Positions 24,680-35,675 of a DNA stretch of 64,000 nucleotides are shown here, piece after piece. Numbering within the stretch: position 1 is the stretch's first letter; the number at the start of each line of letters is the position of its first letter. Origin of the DNA: Laguncularia racemosa (Eukaryota; Streptophyta; Magnoliopsida; Myrtales; Combretaceae); the NCBI GenBank assembly GCA_037954665.1, contig JBBMOL010000065.1, forward strand, positions 2,418,001-2,482,000. Reading direction: 5' to 3'. The notes under the pieces were generated by a model, which saw only the letters and a program-made list of their open reading frames with translations, had not been told where the DNA came from and made no database searches. A program made the position numbers and the translations under genes.

Positions 24680-24955
24680 ATTCTGATTATGATTTCAATG
24701 CGTATGGAATTGAGCTTAGGAAGTTTGCTTGTGATCACTTATTTGAGATTGAACCTGAAAACACAAAAAACTACATAATAATGGAAAATTTATATTCATA
24801 AGCTGAAAAATGGGAAGAGGCTGATAAAGTAAGGGAACAAATGAAGAATACTAAGGTGAAGAAGATTGTTGGTAGTAGCTGGGTAGAAACTCAGGAAGGA
24901 CATAAAAGTTTTATTGTGAGGGCTACGTTGAGTAGGACATTTGTTATTTCCTTAT
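24680..24955 (+). pseudogene. captured PPR protein fragment (E motif)
   Basis: The frame contains GIELRKFACDHLFEIEPEN, then NYIIMENLYS, a stop, then AEKWEEADKVREQMK and GSSWVE. This is the C-terminal E region of plant PLS-class pentatricopeptide repeat proteins: a helix pair ending in EPEN, a second repeat with WEEADKVREQMK, and a GxSW(V/I)E element. Full PPR proteins of this class bind organellar RNA and are several hundred residues long; only the tail is here. No upstream PPR repeats are visible, so it is a captured fragment within the CACTA. Confidence 0.7.
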
Positions 24956-25179
24956 AATTTTACACTAGTAAGACTTTTGACACAAAGACATGTCTTACTT
25001 TGGAAAGAAGATCCTGTTGGGATAAAATTGAGTTTAACATAAAGAAATTAGGGGCTTTAGAATCAAAAGTTATTAAAGTGTGTTTCAACACATTTGGGAA
25101 CTTGTGGCATCAAATATGAGCTATAGGTAAAACGTGAAAAGTAAGATGGGCTAAAAGTAGAAGTAAGTGTATATTCTAT

Positions 25180-25900
25180 TGATTTTTTTTTTTTTGGGTC
25201 ATATAGAAATTCACGACACACATGTTGTCCCATTTTTCCATATGGATTTCAATATCCTTTTGCGTTTATAATTAATGGGAGATGTCTTGTCAGACCTACC
25301 TTCTTCCTGAGAATTATGAGAAAATATATATATGCTGATTGATGTAGACGATAATAGATTGGGTTATCAAGAGGTGCATAGGACATTTGAATATCAATGT
25401 GAAGTGCATACATGGTGTTGGTTATTCAAGCAATGGAAGGTGCTTAGTTCATGGATGGTTGGTGGCTTATTAGCAAACTGCTGTGTATTACATCTTCTAG
25501 AAATCATTCAAAACAGCCTTTTGATATTGCTTTTTGTGGTTAACTACATAGCCTTTATCCTTTGATTATTTGGGTGCTTGGTCCCTTGAGCATTTATTGC
25601 CGTTTCTCAAGAGATGCACTTTCATTATTTGTTGTAGAGTATGCCTCATTTTCCTTTCTGAAGAGGGAATACACAAGGATACAATTTCATTATTCTGGTT
25701 TTGTGGTTAGATGGGCACAAATACTTTGTTCACAAAGTAGAAGAGTATGATATCTTTCTTTAGAATGTTTTTGGGGTTCAATCAATATGTTTGAGTTCAA
25801 ATTATATTGAAAAAAAAAAAGAATTGGATTCCTCCCTACAAAGTTGTAGTAGGTAGATGTGTACCGGAGTAGGTTGTTTGGCAAATATTTTGGATCTACT
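25180..25900 (+). other. unidentified exon-like segment in the CACTA body
   Basis: Contains a 77-residue open frame (25,332-25,565) and a neighbouring 62-residue frame (25,562-25,750). I recognise no domain. The solo LTR at 25,974 lies just downstream. It could be captured gene sequence or chance. Confidence 0.25.
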
Positions 25901-26164
25901 TGCAAACGTACACCCATATATGTGTAGAGCCTTGTGTCCTTTCTTGTATTTGTACATTTGTCTCATTGCAAATTGATAAATCTATTTTAACTCTTATAAT
26001 TGGAGATGATTAAGTCAATTTTTGAGATAATTGGGAGTGAAAATATAAGATTATGATGTTTAATTGATTTATATTTCATGATCAGGTGTGGAAAAGGAGG
26101 ATTTGATGAAAAGTATTTAAATTCAAGACGAATTGGAGATAAAAGCAAGTAAAAAGGGAATGCT

Positions 26165-26460
26165 TTGAAGTTAAAGGAAGTCACACGGTTTTACAAACGG
26201 CCGTGTGAAGGAATCAGGAGACTACACGGTTTGGATACACGCCCGTGTATCCAACCGTGTATCAGAGTGGAAGAAGAGTTTTCAGGACAACCAGTACACG
26301 GTTGGAATACACACCCGTGTAATCAACCGTGTATGAAGAACAAAGAAGACAGAGGAATACACGGCTATTACAAATGGTCGTGTGGGATATACACGCCCAG
26401 AGTTCACTGACTCAGAGAGATACACGTTTATCTACACGCCCGTGTAGTATGACCGTGTGT
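26165..26460. repeat. cluster of ACACGG / CCGTGT palindromes in solo LTR U3
   Basis: Repeated inverted pairs spaced through about 300 bases upstream of the TATA box. Examples are GGATACACGCCCGTGTATCC (26,233-26,252, perfect 9-bp arms) and CTACACGCCCGTGTAG (26,432-26,447). ACGTG/CACG cores resemble binding sites of bZIP or bHLH regulators, but that role is inference. Confidence 0.65.
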
Positions 26461-26553
26461 CTATCGAAGGAAAGATATCTTCAAATCGATTTTAAATCTT
26501 TCGTCCATATTTGAAGGATATCTCCTACACGCCAGAGAGGAAGCTACCCTAGG

Positions 26554-26561
26554 TATAAATA
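26554..26561 (+). promoter_or_regulatory. TATA box of the solo LTR
   Basis: TATAAATA, about 580 bases into the LTR and just after the palindrome cluster, the usual place for an LTR U3 promoter. Confidence 0.5.
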
Positions 26562-27654
26562 GTCGTCTTGAGAGAGAAAAAACAAGGAGAGGACAAAGGA
26601 GAGTTTCAAAAGAGGAGGCCAAGAGGCCGAAAGGCCGAGGAGGCCAAAGGGACAGAAAAGAAAAGATGAAAGGATGAGAAAGGAAGAAGACGACACTGAA
26701 GGGCTCATGCACAGGGTTTTCTCTTTCTTTTTCATTCTATTTCATTGAGTTATATCTTGAAAATCCTTAGTGGCTAGTTGTTTCATTCCCGAACCTTATG
26801 AATTCTAATTGTCATGTAATATGGGATTGATTGCATAGTTAATGAATATTGGAATTCTCTGAAATTTATTCATGTTGTTCGTGTAGTGTTGCTAATTTGA
26901 TGTATAGCCAACATTGAGTTTGCATTGATTTCTTAGAAGATGATTGGGAAATCTCTTGTTTGAATAGATCTTACATGAATAAAGGAATTCGTATGTAATC
27001 TAGGGATAGAGAATGTGAATTTTCCGTATTAGGTTAAATTAGATAATTTGATCTAATTGAGGGTTCAAGAGTGTTAATCCAATTCTAATTGATTTTGATA
27101 GAAGAGGGATCTTTATAAAGCGATTAGGGTTAGGAGCTAATGATTCTGGGAAGAACATTAGCTTAGTGTTAGATACTCCGCGGTTTAGAGATAACCATTG
27201 CTTGTTAACTAGTTTATTGAAATGGCAAAGTTACATGACAATTAGAGGAGTAGTAAGGGTAGGGTATATTCTTAATTATCAGATTAATAATCAAGTTATA
27301 GTATTATTTTTAATTGCTAAAGGTTTTGTTAAGTATTCTTAATTTAATCTGAAACCTCTCGAATTTGTGCGGTTAGATAGTTGGTTTAGAGTTAGTATTA
27401 GTACTTGCTGATCCTTGAGGAGACGATACCCGAACTCAACTCTATACTATTATAATCGATAGGTGCACTTGCTTACTTGATTGTAACAAAGAGTCATAGA
27501 AAGGGATTTTTAATTTGAGTGATTGCGATCATAATCAACACAAATGTTCCCATTATAGGTAATTCTAGTTCATATGTTGTGCATTTTATGCATAGCTTTG
27601 AAAATAATTATGTATTCATTTGGGAATTTTCTTTCATTTCTTTCTTTTCTTGCT

Positions 27655-27830
27655 CATGCAGTTTGTGCTACAAGAATCAAATATGGACCTACTCGTTATT
27701 GGGCCATCTTATTCGTCTTTTGGTTTCTTGTCTTTGGTATTTGGGCTTCAAGGACGCATGGAGCTCATGCAACATGGTATCATTCTATTAGTCTTGAAAT
27801 TCATATAACTTTGTTAATTAAATGATAGGT
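27655..27830 (+). pseudogene. hydrophobic exon-like segment in the CACTA body
   Basis: After a pyrimidine tract and an acceptor-like TCATGCAG (27,653-27,660), the sequence encodes ATRIKYGPTRYWAILF, a strongly hydrophobic stretch, and THGAHATWYHSI. It looks like a membrane-spanning exon preceded by a splice acceptor. I do not recognise the family. Confidence 0.35.
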
Positions 27831-28079
27831 TTGAGACTTCTTTTAGGCATCAATAGAAGGCAGCCTTCTGTGAGTCTATGATGACATTTAGATTGAATGT
27901 AGAATTATATGATCCCATTAATTTTTTATGTTGAATTTGGTGATTGAGAACTTTGTGTTTGATGATAGGATTATGGTTTTTGACTTGGAAGCATTAATCC
28001 ATCAATGGAATTCACTATTTTTGCTTGCATTGCTAAAATAGCCAAATCCCAAGTGCAGATTGGAGGTTAGTGCTAGCTT

Positions 28080-28905
28080 TCATTTGCTACTGATGCATCC
28101 TGATCATATGTTGAAGCTGAGAGAGAATTCTTTAACAAGAGATATTTTATGCACTATATAACAACACCAGACCTGAAGTATGCTATGAAGATGGGTGAAT
28201 GAGTTTGTTTCATTCGTTCTTATGGAACCAAAATTAGTGCATCATGCTTTGTGGCCTTATATTACAATATATGCTCTTATGTTAAATGTCTTTTGCAGGG
28301 GATTGTCTAGTACTAAACAAGGTAAGATGTTTAGTTGCTTTGGTCTTTCTCTTAAGCTATGCTCATTGAGTGTAAATTCTTTTGCTGTTTTAAAGAGGGT
28401 AGCGAAAAATGTCAACCATTAGAGCTTTACCCTTACATTAAAAATATTTTTAGCTCACTCCAATTATGAATATGATTATTTGATTGCTAATGCTTGATAG
28501 AACTTGTTTGACTTCATTAACAATTATCCAAATGATGTTCTAACTTTACATTTAGTATGCTTTACCTTTGAGGCTATAGGTGTTGGCTTTTACTTGAGCT
28601 AAAACTCTTTTGTTGAATTGGATAGGTGATCGTTGAATTTTCTCAGTAAAAATCATTTGGATCAATCCTAATGCAACTACTTAGATAAGAAACACTCGCA
28701 AATCACAAAAGGGTGAATTAGCCTTAGATGTCGTAGTTGAAAAATCTATGTGCAAAAGGAGTGGTGATGCATGGAGGATTGTCCTTGATTCCTGCCTCCT
28801 TGTGTTGCACTTAATTGATGCTAGATGATCAATACCATATGCCATAAAACAGGTCCAAGAGTTGCAGGAATCTCTTGTGTTTTTTATTAAGCAGTGCAGG
28901 TATTA
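28080..28905 (+). other. further exon-like segments in the CACTA body
   Basis: Short frames separated by stops include EAEREFFNKRYFMHYITTP near 28,120 and, near 28,840, a piece ending QVQELQESLVFFIKQC just before a GTATTA that could be a splice donor. They may derive from one intron-containing host gene. No domain identified. Confidence 0.3.
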
Positions 28906-29296
28906 TACTATACTGTTTCATTTAATTATTCTTAATCTTTTACTAACTAATTATTGGGAACTTGTCAACGCATTATGTTCCTTAAAATAGATTTATACGC
29001 TAAATGTTAAGAATGCGCTAAAGAAATATGGTTATGCAATTGTAGAGTAAGCCTTAGCTCATTAGTATACCATTCATTCCACCCTTATCTAGTTATCAAT
29101 GGACATAGCTACAATCTATAGCTTCAATCTTCGAATTCTTGCAATGTGGTTCTTATTTATGTCCTATTTTTCAGTGTTAATTGATTGATATGCCACTTAT
29201 TTGTAATTGTTTTTAAATTATCAAGGCACTACTTTACTTCATAAATATTAGAGCTTGACAATACATCCAAGAGCATTAGCATGCATATTTTGATGA

Positions 29297-29524
29297 GATG
29301 TAGGTGCTCATTGCTCTCTCCCCTAAAAAATGATTCACCAAATTCTACTACTTGCTTCCCTTTTCGCATTCTATTTCCAAATATATTTTCTTTATAGTTT
29401 GAAGTGACAAGATGTAGGTGCTCATTGCTCTCTCCCCTAAAAAATGATTCACCAAATTCTACTACTTGCTTCCCTTTTCGCATTCTATTTCCAAATATAT
29501 TTTCTTTATAGTTTGAAGTGGCAA
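29297..29524 (-). repeat. 114-bp tandem duplication, two copies
   Basis: Copy 1 is 29,297-29,410 and copy 2 is 29,411-29,524; I see a single mismatch between them. The unit is a multiple of three and stays open on the minus strand, giving a doubled 38-residue peptide that includes GKQVVEFGESFF. Confidence 0.85.
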
Positions 29525-29689
29525 GTTTTGTCTATGTTGCATACAAATTTTTCTTTTGAGTGGATCCTACAATGATTTATGATAAATATTTCATAGTATT
29601 CTTTCTCTCTCTCTCTTTCCCTTTTTTTTTATTAAAAAAAATATAAATTGTATGCATGTGTTACTTATAGGTTACATATTGTGTGACAG

Positions 29690-29815
29690 GAACAAAAAAT
29701 GCATAGGACCTTATTTATTCACTAAATTCATCTAATAATGATGATAGTAAAAGTAGTGAAGATAATAATGATAGTAATGATGATGATGATGAAAGCAGTG
29801 ATGAGAAAGATTGAT
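29690..29815 (+). pseudogene. acidic C-terminal fragment
   Basis: A frame ending in a stop encodes a Ser/Asp/Asn-rich tail (SNDDDDESSDEKD) made from GATGAT-type triplets. It could be the end of the CACTA-carried gene. Acidic tails are not diagnostic, so no function is proposed. Confidence 0.3.
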
Positions 29816-30099
29816 GCAAAAAATTGGATGTTAGATAAGTTTATTTAATGTTTAATCTTAAATGCAATGAAGTTTGAATTTTTTGATCTTATTTAGATTT
29901 GTTTTTTGAGTTATAGCTAAGGATATTGTTCCCAAATTGTGTTGATGTGAAAGTATCATGTTATTGAGTTCATTTGATGTAGGATATGTGCGAAATATAT
30001 GTTGATGTTTATGTTATTTTAGTATATGTAATTGTGCATAAACTAAACAAGTATATGTTGGTAAATATGAGGATTATGAAAGCAAGTTGAAATCCATGT

Positions 30100-30847
30100 T
30101 ATTAGAACTACCACATTTAAACGTTGCAAATTTGGCTTAACAGCGATGTTTTAATGTTGCCAATACAATTTTTACAACGTTGAAATGTCATTAGTAGGTT
30201 AACTTAATCAACGTTTAAACGTTGTAAATAATTTAACTTAGACAACTTTTAAATGCTGCAAATGTTACTCTTTTACCACTTTGTAATCTCATTTAATTTA
30301 TGTAATTTTGGTTTTACTATGTTCAAATGTCGCGTATAATTATTTTTAGTTACGTGTAAATGTTACTAATGTTACTCTTTTACTACGTTTAAACATCGCA
30401 AATGTTACTCATTTATTGTGCTTTTTGTGTCCATTAATTTTTTAATTGTGATTTTACTACATTTAAATGCCACTTATAATTACTTTTAGTTACGTGTAAA
30501 CATCGCTAATGTTACTCTTTTACTACGTTTAAACGTCACAAATGTTAACTATTTACCACGCTTTTTGTGTCTATTAATTTTTTAATTATGGTTTTACTAC
30601 GTTTAAACGTTGACTATTACCTACCTATTTTTAGCTACGTTTAAACGTTGCCCAATATAACACATTTAGTTATGTTTCTACTTTCAACGATATTTATTTT
30701 ATTAATGTTGTGGATATTTTTTGCAACAAACCTTTGGCGACATGTATTAGCAACAGTTATTAAACTTGGCTAAATCTTTTTGGCGACGTTTATTTCATGT
30801 TTAGTAACATTTATTAAATGTCGTCTAATATCGAATTTGTTGTAGTG
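30100..30847 (+). repeat. CACTA right subterminal repeats
   Basis: About a dozen copies of a motif near ACGTTTAAACGTTGCAAAT lie between 30,117 and 30,650. Part is organised as a repeat of about 140 bp (TTTTACTA starts at 30,312, 30,452 and 30,592). The motif is itself palindromic (ACGTTTAAACGT). Subterminal repeats of this kind bind the TNPA-type transposase protein in CACTA elements. The terminus TTGTAGTG ends at 30,847. Confidence 0.75.
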
Positions 30848-30850
30848 AGA

Positions 30851-33800
30851 AACAAGCAAACTTATTACGTAAAGCTCCAGTTGAGTTAGAGCCCTTCATC
30901 TTAACCATCGAACGAGACATCAAATTTATTTGATATATTATCAATTATGTTGATCTATGCCAAAATTGAAATTTTAGTTTTTACACTAATACTTGAAGCT
31001 AGAAAGTTGTGATGTACCAAAACCATAAAAACAACAAAGTGAAACATGAATTAAAGTTATAAATGAATCAATAAATCATTTCAATAATTTTAAAGATTAA
31101 TTCAACTATAGTCAAGCTATTCTAGTAACTTATCTAATTGAGCTTAAACTTTAATTATTTGGCTCGACGAGCTTAAAAAATCAAGTTTAAGTATATGTGA
31201 AGCCTTATCATTGTTAAGTTGATTCCAAGTTTCAATATTAATCTAATTAAAAATGATGTAAGTTGTTTTAAATAATTGATTATGAGCGAGTTTTATCGAA
31301 TCAAATTTGAACTGATATTGCAAGTCTATCTTGAATTTTAAAATTTGCAGCCAACAACTTGCAACTCCTAATTGTTTAACTCAATTGGGACTATTTATTA
31401 TGACCCTAATTAGGACTCACAATCGAAGGTCAATAGAAGAAAAGGCAATATGGAAAAAATGCATCCACTAGAGGGAGATCATGGGCATCCACATTCCACA
31501 TTTGTTCTGAAAAATCACTTTCATATTAGGTAAATCTCATACACTTTAACCTGCGGTATTAGAAACTGGAGGCTCCGCCAACGCTTTTTAGTCCCTTGCT
31601 TTCACTTTATTGTTGTGTCATTGTCTTAATGCAACTGTTTACACGTAGCTTAGCTTTAGGCTTTGAGTCGAATAAGACAGAATTTCGACAAAGACAAAGC
31701 TAACATCGGTTGAAATCAAGTCTATGCTATATTGGATATGTCATATTCATGGTTAGACTTGCAATTTAGTCCGAAGGAATTTTAACGAAATTGTATAATT
31801 CATTCTTAAAAATTTATGTTCCCTACATTGGATGTCTTGTCGAATGTTAAAGATATAAAATGAAGCTATGAAAATCATATGGACTCATCTAATCTTTAAA
31901 ATAGAGAAAGAGTGATGTACATAAAGGTATATTAAATTTGAATAAAGTAATACATAATAATATTTTTCATACTTAATTAATCATTTATTTTTAACGAAAG
32001 TACAAATGAAAATACCATTTAGAAATAGAAATTTTAGTTCGTCAGCCTCGCAGATTGTATGTACTTGACATTAAATTATAAAATAAGAACGCCAATAAGA
32101 AAGTACAAAGTATTAAATTATATATCTATACACTACGAAAGATAGATCAAAGCAGTGAATTTCAAAATTTTATATCAAGTTATGGCTCTTGATCGTTCAC
32201 TCTTTAGTAGTTTTAGGTTTTACCTTCATGATATATATCATATTACATTATCTATTTTGAGTTTAAGATGTAGTATTTGTAGCATAATTTATTACCTTGG
32301 CACGAGATCATAACGCTTTTAAGCATTCGATCTATTGTTAAAAAAGAAAAAAATAATTAATACATTGTTAGCTTAGAATCTTTCTTTCATAAAACTCATG
32401 GAAAAATTCTGGAATAATACCTCATTTAGTATCTTGAAGTTCTATTACAATTAACTATTTAAATTTATCATATACTATAAGTGCTATGCAATCGCAATTT
32501 CAATTGCTAACTTCCCAATGCTATCTTGAAGATTTTTAGAATGTTAATACGCTAATTCAGATAGATTAAATGAACAAGTCCAAAGAGATTACTAAAAGAT
32601 TAAGTGGATTGATCATCATAATCATTCGCATGACCTTTAACTCGATCCAAATATTAGTTACTTGTAAAATAGGGATTATATTGTTAACTTATTTACTATA
32701 ACTAAAGTCCTGTTTACTTATTAACAAATCAACCTTAGACCAATCTCTCTTTCATTCATTTGATAATATTCTATAGACCCTTAATTATGTGAATATAAAA
32801 TTGAATCTGCAAATTAGTGCAACGTGGTTAATCTCCTAGTGTAAATGAAGTATGATGTTTATTTAACTTGGTAAATCTTTTGAAATAAAGAAGAATGAAC
32901 CTTCTACATTTCATTCATAGAGAGAGAAATCTAGCTGCATGCACCATGAGTCTATGGATGGTTATATAACAATGTAATGATTATGGAAAAATGATAATTT
33001 ACATAAAATGATTGTAGAACAGTCTAGACTATGATTTTTTGTGCTAGCAAATACATATATATCTGAGTATTAAGGATCACTTATATGATATTAATAAAAT
33101 TGACTGTGCAGACCTCTCAAGAGGCAATTGGTGATTGTGAAGACTTAGCAAGCAATGAATGTTGAAACCTATATTAAAATCGAGCATTTGCTATTTCTCT
33201 TCTTGTCTCTTTTATTCACTATTTACATTAACATTCAGACTGCCAATTTCATTAAAAATCAACAAAAACTCAATTCATTGGTTCCTAATTAGTATATCAA
33301 CTAATAATGTCAATAACAAAGCCAATTGAGTGAGTCTCTTTGTACAAAATACATATGCAGTGCACACGTACATTTCAATTTTAAGTTAATTAGTGTAGAA
33401 CTTTTACCAAAATCACTTGCTTTCTCTATGTAGTTCATCTTCTCTACTACTTGATAATATTTCTTGGTTAAGATCATGTTTAAATTTACTTCTATAATTA
33501 TTTTAGATTTTAATTTAACATTTTCACTTAATTTTATACTACTTCAGCTTCTTGTCCTCTCTTTACCTTCTTTTGATAGGTTATTTTCACCATCTAATGT
33601 TTCTCCATCTGTTGAGTCCATTCCACCATCTATAGACCTTGTAGAACCATAATGAAGCACTTAAGTTAGACAACCATCATTACTACTTACTATATTATCA
33701 TGTTATAATGGAATCTTCTCTTCTTCATTCCTCTCTTCATAATGCATTCACTTCTTCTTTTCTCATGTAATTTATTCCATGTTACAACATGCAGTGGAAG

Positions 33801-34440
33801 AAATCAAATGTTTAATCACACAAAACAACAAGTAAACAAAACAAATTGTAGAAAAGATATGATGCAAGTATTTCACTTAGAAAACTCGAATACATGTAAA
33901 AAAAAAAAAAAAAAGATGAAGGAAGAGTGACTACTCACTAATGTGAACCAAAATCACTCTCTAGAATCAAAGTAGAGTTACAAAGATGACCAATCTTTCT
34001 TCATAAACTTCAAGGGTTAAACTAAGACTCACACAAACTCACTTCAAAGGCCTTTCAGTATGCTAACCGTAAAACAAACATTTAAGGCTTATTCATAACC
34101 CTTAATTGGCATAGTACTTGAAACTAGGAAACAAGAAAAAAATATGAAGCTAGAGAACCATACCAGAAAAAGCCTTGATCAACCACTACCATAGATTGAT
34201 CGATTGCCAATCAACTAGCATCAACAAATAATTAGGGCTAGTTAATCACCTTTATACTCAATTTATTACCCAGACTCAAAATTAGCTAATCTATGTTCTT
34301 CTTCCCTTAAAGTTATATTGATTTGCACCTATTTTGTAACAAGTTTCAACTATATCCAAGAGTTCAAAGTATACTAAAGAAGTTTTCACCTTAGACCCAT
34401 TTCTACTAAAATTTTGATACCCTTCGAATAATGTGTGATA
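30851..34440. other. non-coding AT-rich DNA
   Basis: No gene or element recognised on either strand. There is a poly-A tract at about 33,899-33,915. Short open frames at 33,464-33,652 and 33,742-33,930 have no domain and AT-driven composition. Confidence 0.5.
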
Positions 34441-34449
34441 GAATTCTAA

Positions 34450-35240
34450 TCAATAAGACACCTTTTAGAGTGATGGCTTGAAGTTAAATGAAACTTTATA
34501 GTTAAGTGTGCTTGGTGGGAAGCTAATGCGAATCCCGCCAACCCGTGACGAAACCCAAAATCTAGAATTGATAATTCTCACAATCTATGGATCTATCAAG
34601 AACGATAGAACTGTGACCCATTGTCTATAGGTGAGACAAGAACCTTAGTATATATGTTAATGCCACAATTGATTATGGAATGATCGATTGATAAGTTAGA
34701 GTGAAAGCTACGGATTTAAAACCTGATAAGTTTGATAATTCTTTCAAGAACCAAAGGGAAAATAATTCTTTCAAGAACCAAAGGGAAATTCTCTCTTAAA
34801 ATGTGAATAAACTTTCTTAATTGTCTTTACAATAAGTATATGGCAACTACTTATAGTCCCACAAGAATGAGTAAATAAAATGACATAAAAAAATCTAATT
34901 CGAATAAAGGAAAAACGATCAACACCAGCAGCCTAAAGTATTACAAAGTCGGCCTATAATTTTGACTAAGTCGGTAGCTTTAGAAAATCCTCAAACTAGC
35001 CTTCTTTTTGTTCAATGTTGGCCACTTAGGTTGGCAACCTTCTTTTCCACACCAGCCATTTAGGCCGGCGGCTTACATTGCTAAGGCCGGTGGCCTTCAT
35101 TGGTCTTAAGGCTGTCAACCTTAAGTCTCTTCCTTGATTTCCATCTTTGTGTTCCGCACTTCAAGTAGGGTCATGCTCCTTACATCAATCCTCTTAGCTT
35201 GATCTCTATCATCCTTGGATTAATCCTCCTAGCGTGATCT
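34450..35240 (-). mobile_element. probable 3' LTR / 3' end of the Reina-like element
   Basis: This lies directly downstream (minus strand) of the integrase C-terminus. It contains TGTGGGACTATAAGTAG near 34,850 (a TATA-like string) and leader-like sequence after it, as in LTRs of this clade. I could not find a matching 5' LTR at 37,480-39,000, so ends are uncertain. A 27-bp unit is tandemly repeated at 34,737-34,790. Confidence 0.4.
34737..34790. repeat. 27-bp tandem duplication
   Basis: AATTCTTTCAAGAACCAAAG and its continuation occur twice in a row (from 34,737 and from 34,764) with near identity. Confidence 0.85.
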
Positions 35241-35249
35241 CCATCATTC

Positions 35250-35675
35250 CCTTCATCTGGAAAAGGATTTGTTCTCAAATCGTTACCTGCATCATAAAGA
35301 CTTAATTCGGTAACATTAAAATTAGCACTAACTTGATACTCACTTGGAAATTTCAATTTGTAAGTGTTGTCATTGATGTGCTTGAGGACTTGGAATGGAC
35401 CTTTTCCTCTTAGAAGTAGCTTTGATTGCCTCTGTTATGGGAATCGCTCTTGGCACTTGTGTACCTAAAACCAATCTCTAGGTTTAAAGAGTATTTGATG
35501 GTGCCCTTTGTTGGCTTGTTTTGCATATTGTTCCGTCCGTCGCTCAATATTGAACTTAGCCTTCTCATGAATTTGACTAACAGATTTAACTTTCGTTTTG
35601 CTTTTAACATGTTAAGACACAGGTAAAGAAGTTAAATGCAATGGAGTAAAAGAATTTAGACCATATACAACCTCA
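35250..35675 (-). pseudogene. Reina-like gypsy integrase C-terminus
   Basis: Minus-strand frames, with shifts, read VYGLNSFTPLHL (35,665-35,630), then a Lys-rich helix, and finally DAGNDLRTNPFPDEGNDGDH near 35,300-35,240. That last motif is the usual end of Pol in this gypsy group. Only the integrase C-terminal part is present. Immediately upstream on the coding strand the sequence is the protease-RT linker, so RT, RNase H and the integrase core are missing. Confidence 0.7.

Larger units (their letters stand above)
25974..27540 (+). mobile_element. solo LTR, 1,567 bp, gypsy-like
   Basis: Starts TGATAAATC, ends CATAATCAACA, and is flanked by a perfect 5-bp duplication CAAAT (25,969-25,973 and 27,541-27,545). 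A TATA box TATAAATA at 26,554-26,561 gives plus orientation. The 3' part contains GATCCTTGAGGAGACGATAC and GGTGCACTTGC, resembling the 3' ends of LTRs from Athila/Tat-type plant gypsy elements. No internal domain is attached. The U3-like part carries a cluster of CACG palindromes (26,165-26,460). Confidence 0.75.
17831..30847 (+). mobile_element. CACTA (En/Spm-type) element carrying host-gene fragments, with nested LTRs
   Basis: The left terminus CACTACAAGAATTTT starts at 17,831. The right terminus TTTGTTGTAGTG ends at 30,847. The 3-bp sequence AGA flanks both ends (17,828-17,830 and 30,848-30,850), as expected for a CACTA target duplication. The right end carries a dense array of subterminal repeats. 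Two solo LTRs with their own duplications are nested inside (17,992-22,817 and 25,974-27,540). I see no recognisable TNPD-type transposase. The body instead holds host-gene-like fragments, so it resembles a non-autonomous, gene-capturing CACTA. A second CACTA head at 22,871 complicates the left side; a 3-bp match alone is weak evidence. Confidence 0.65.

Noticed and set aside
30117..30650. CRISPR-like spaced repeats
   Set aside because: Repeats are irregular, degenerate and adjacent to a CACTA terminus in a plant genome; they are subterminal transposase-binding repeats.
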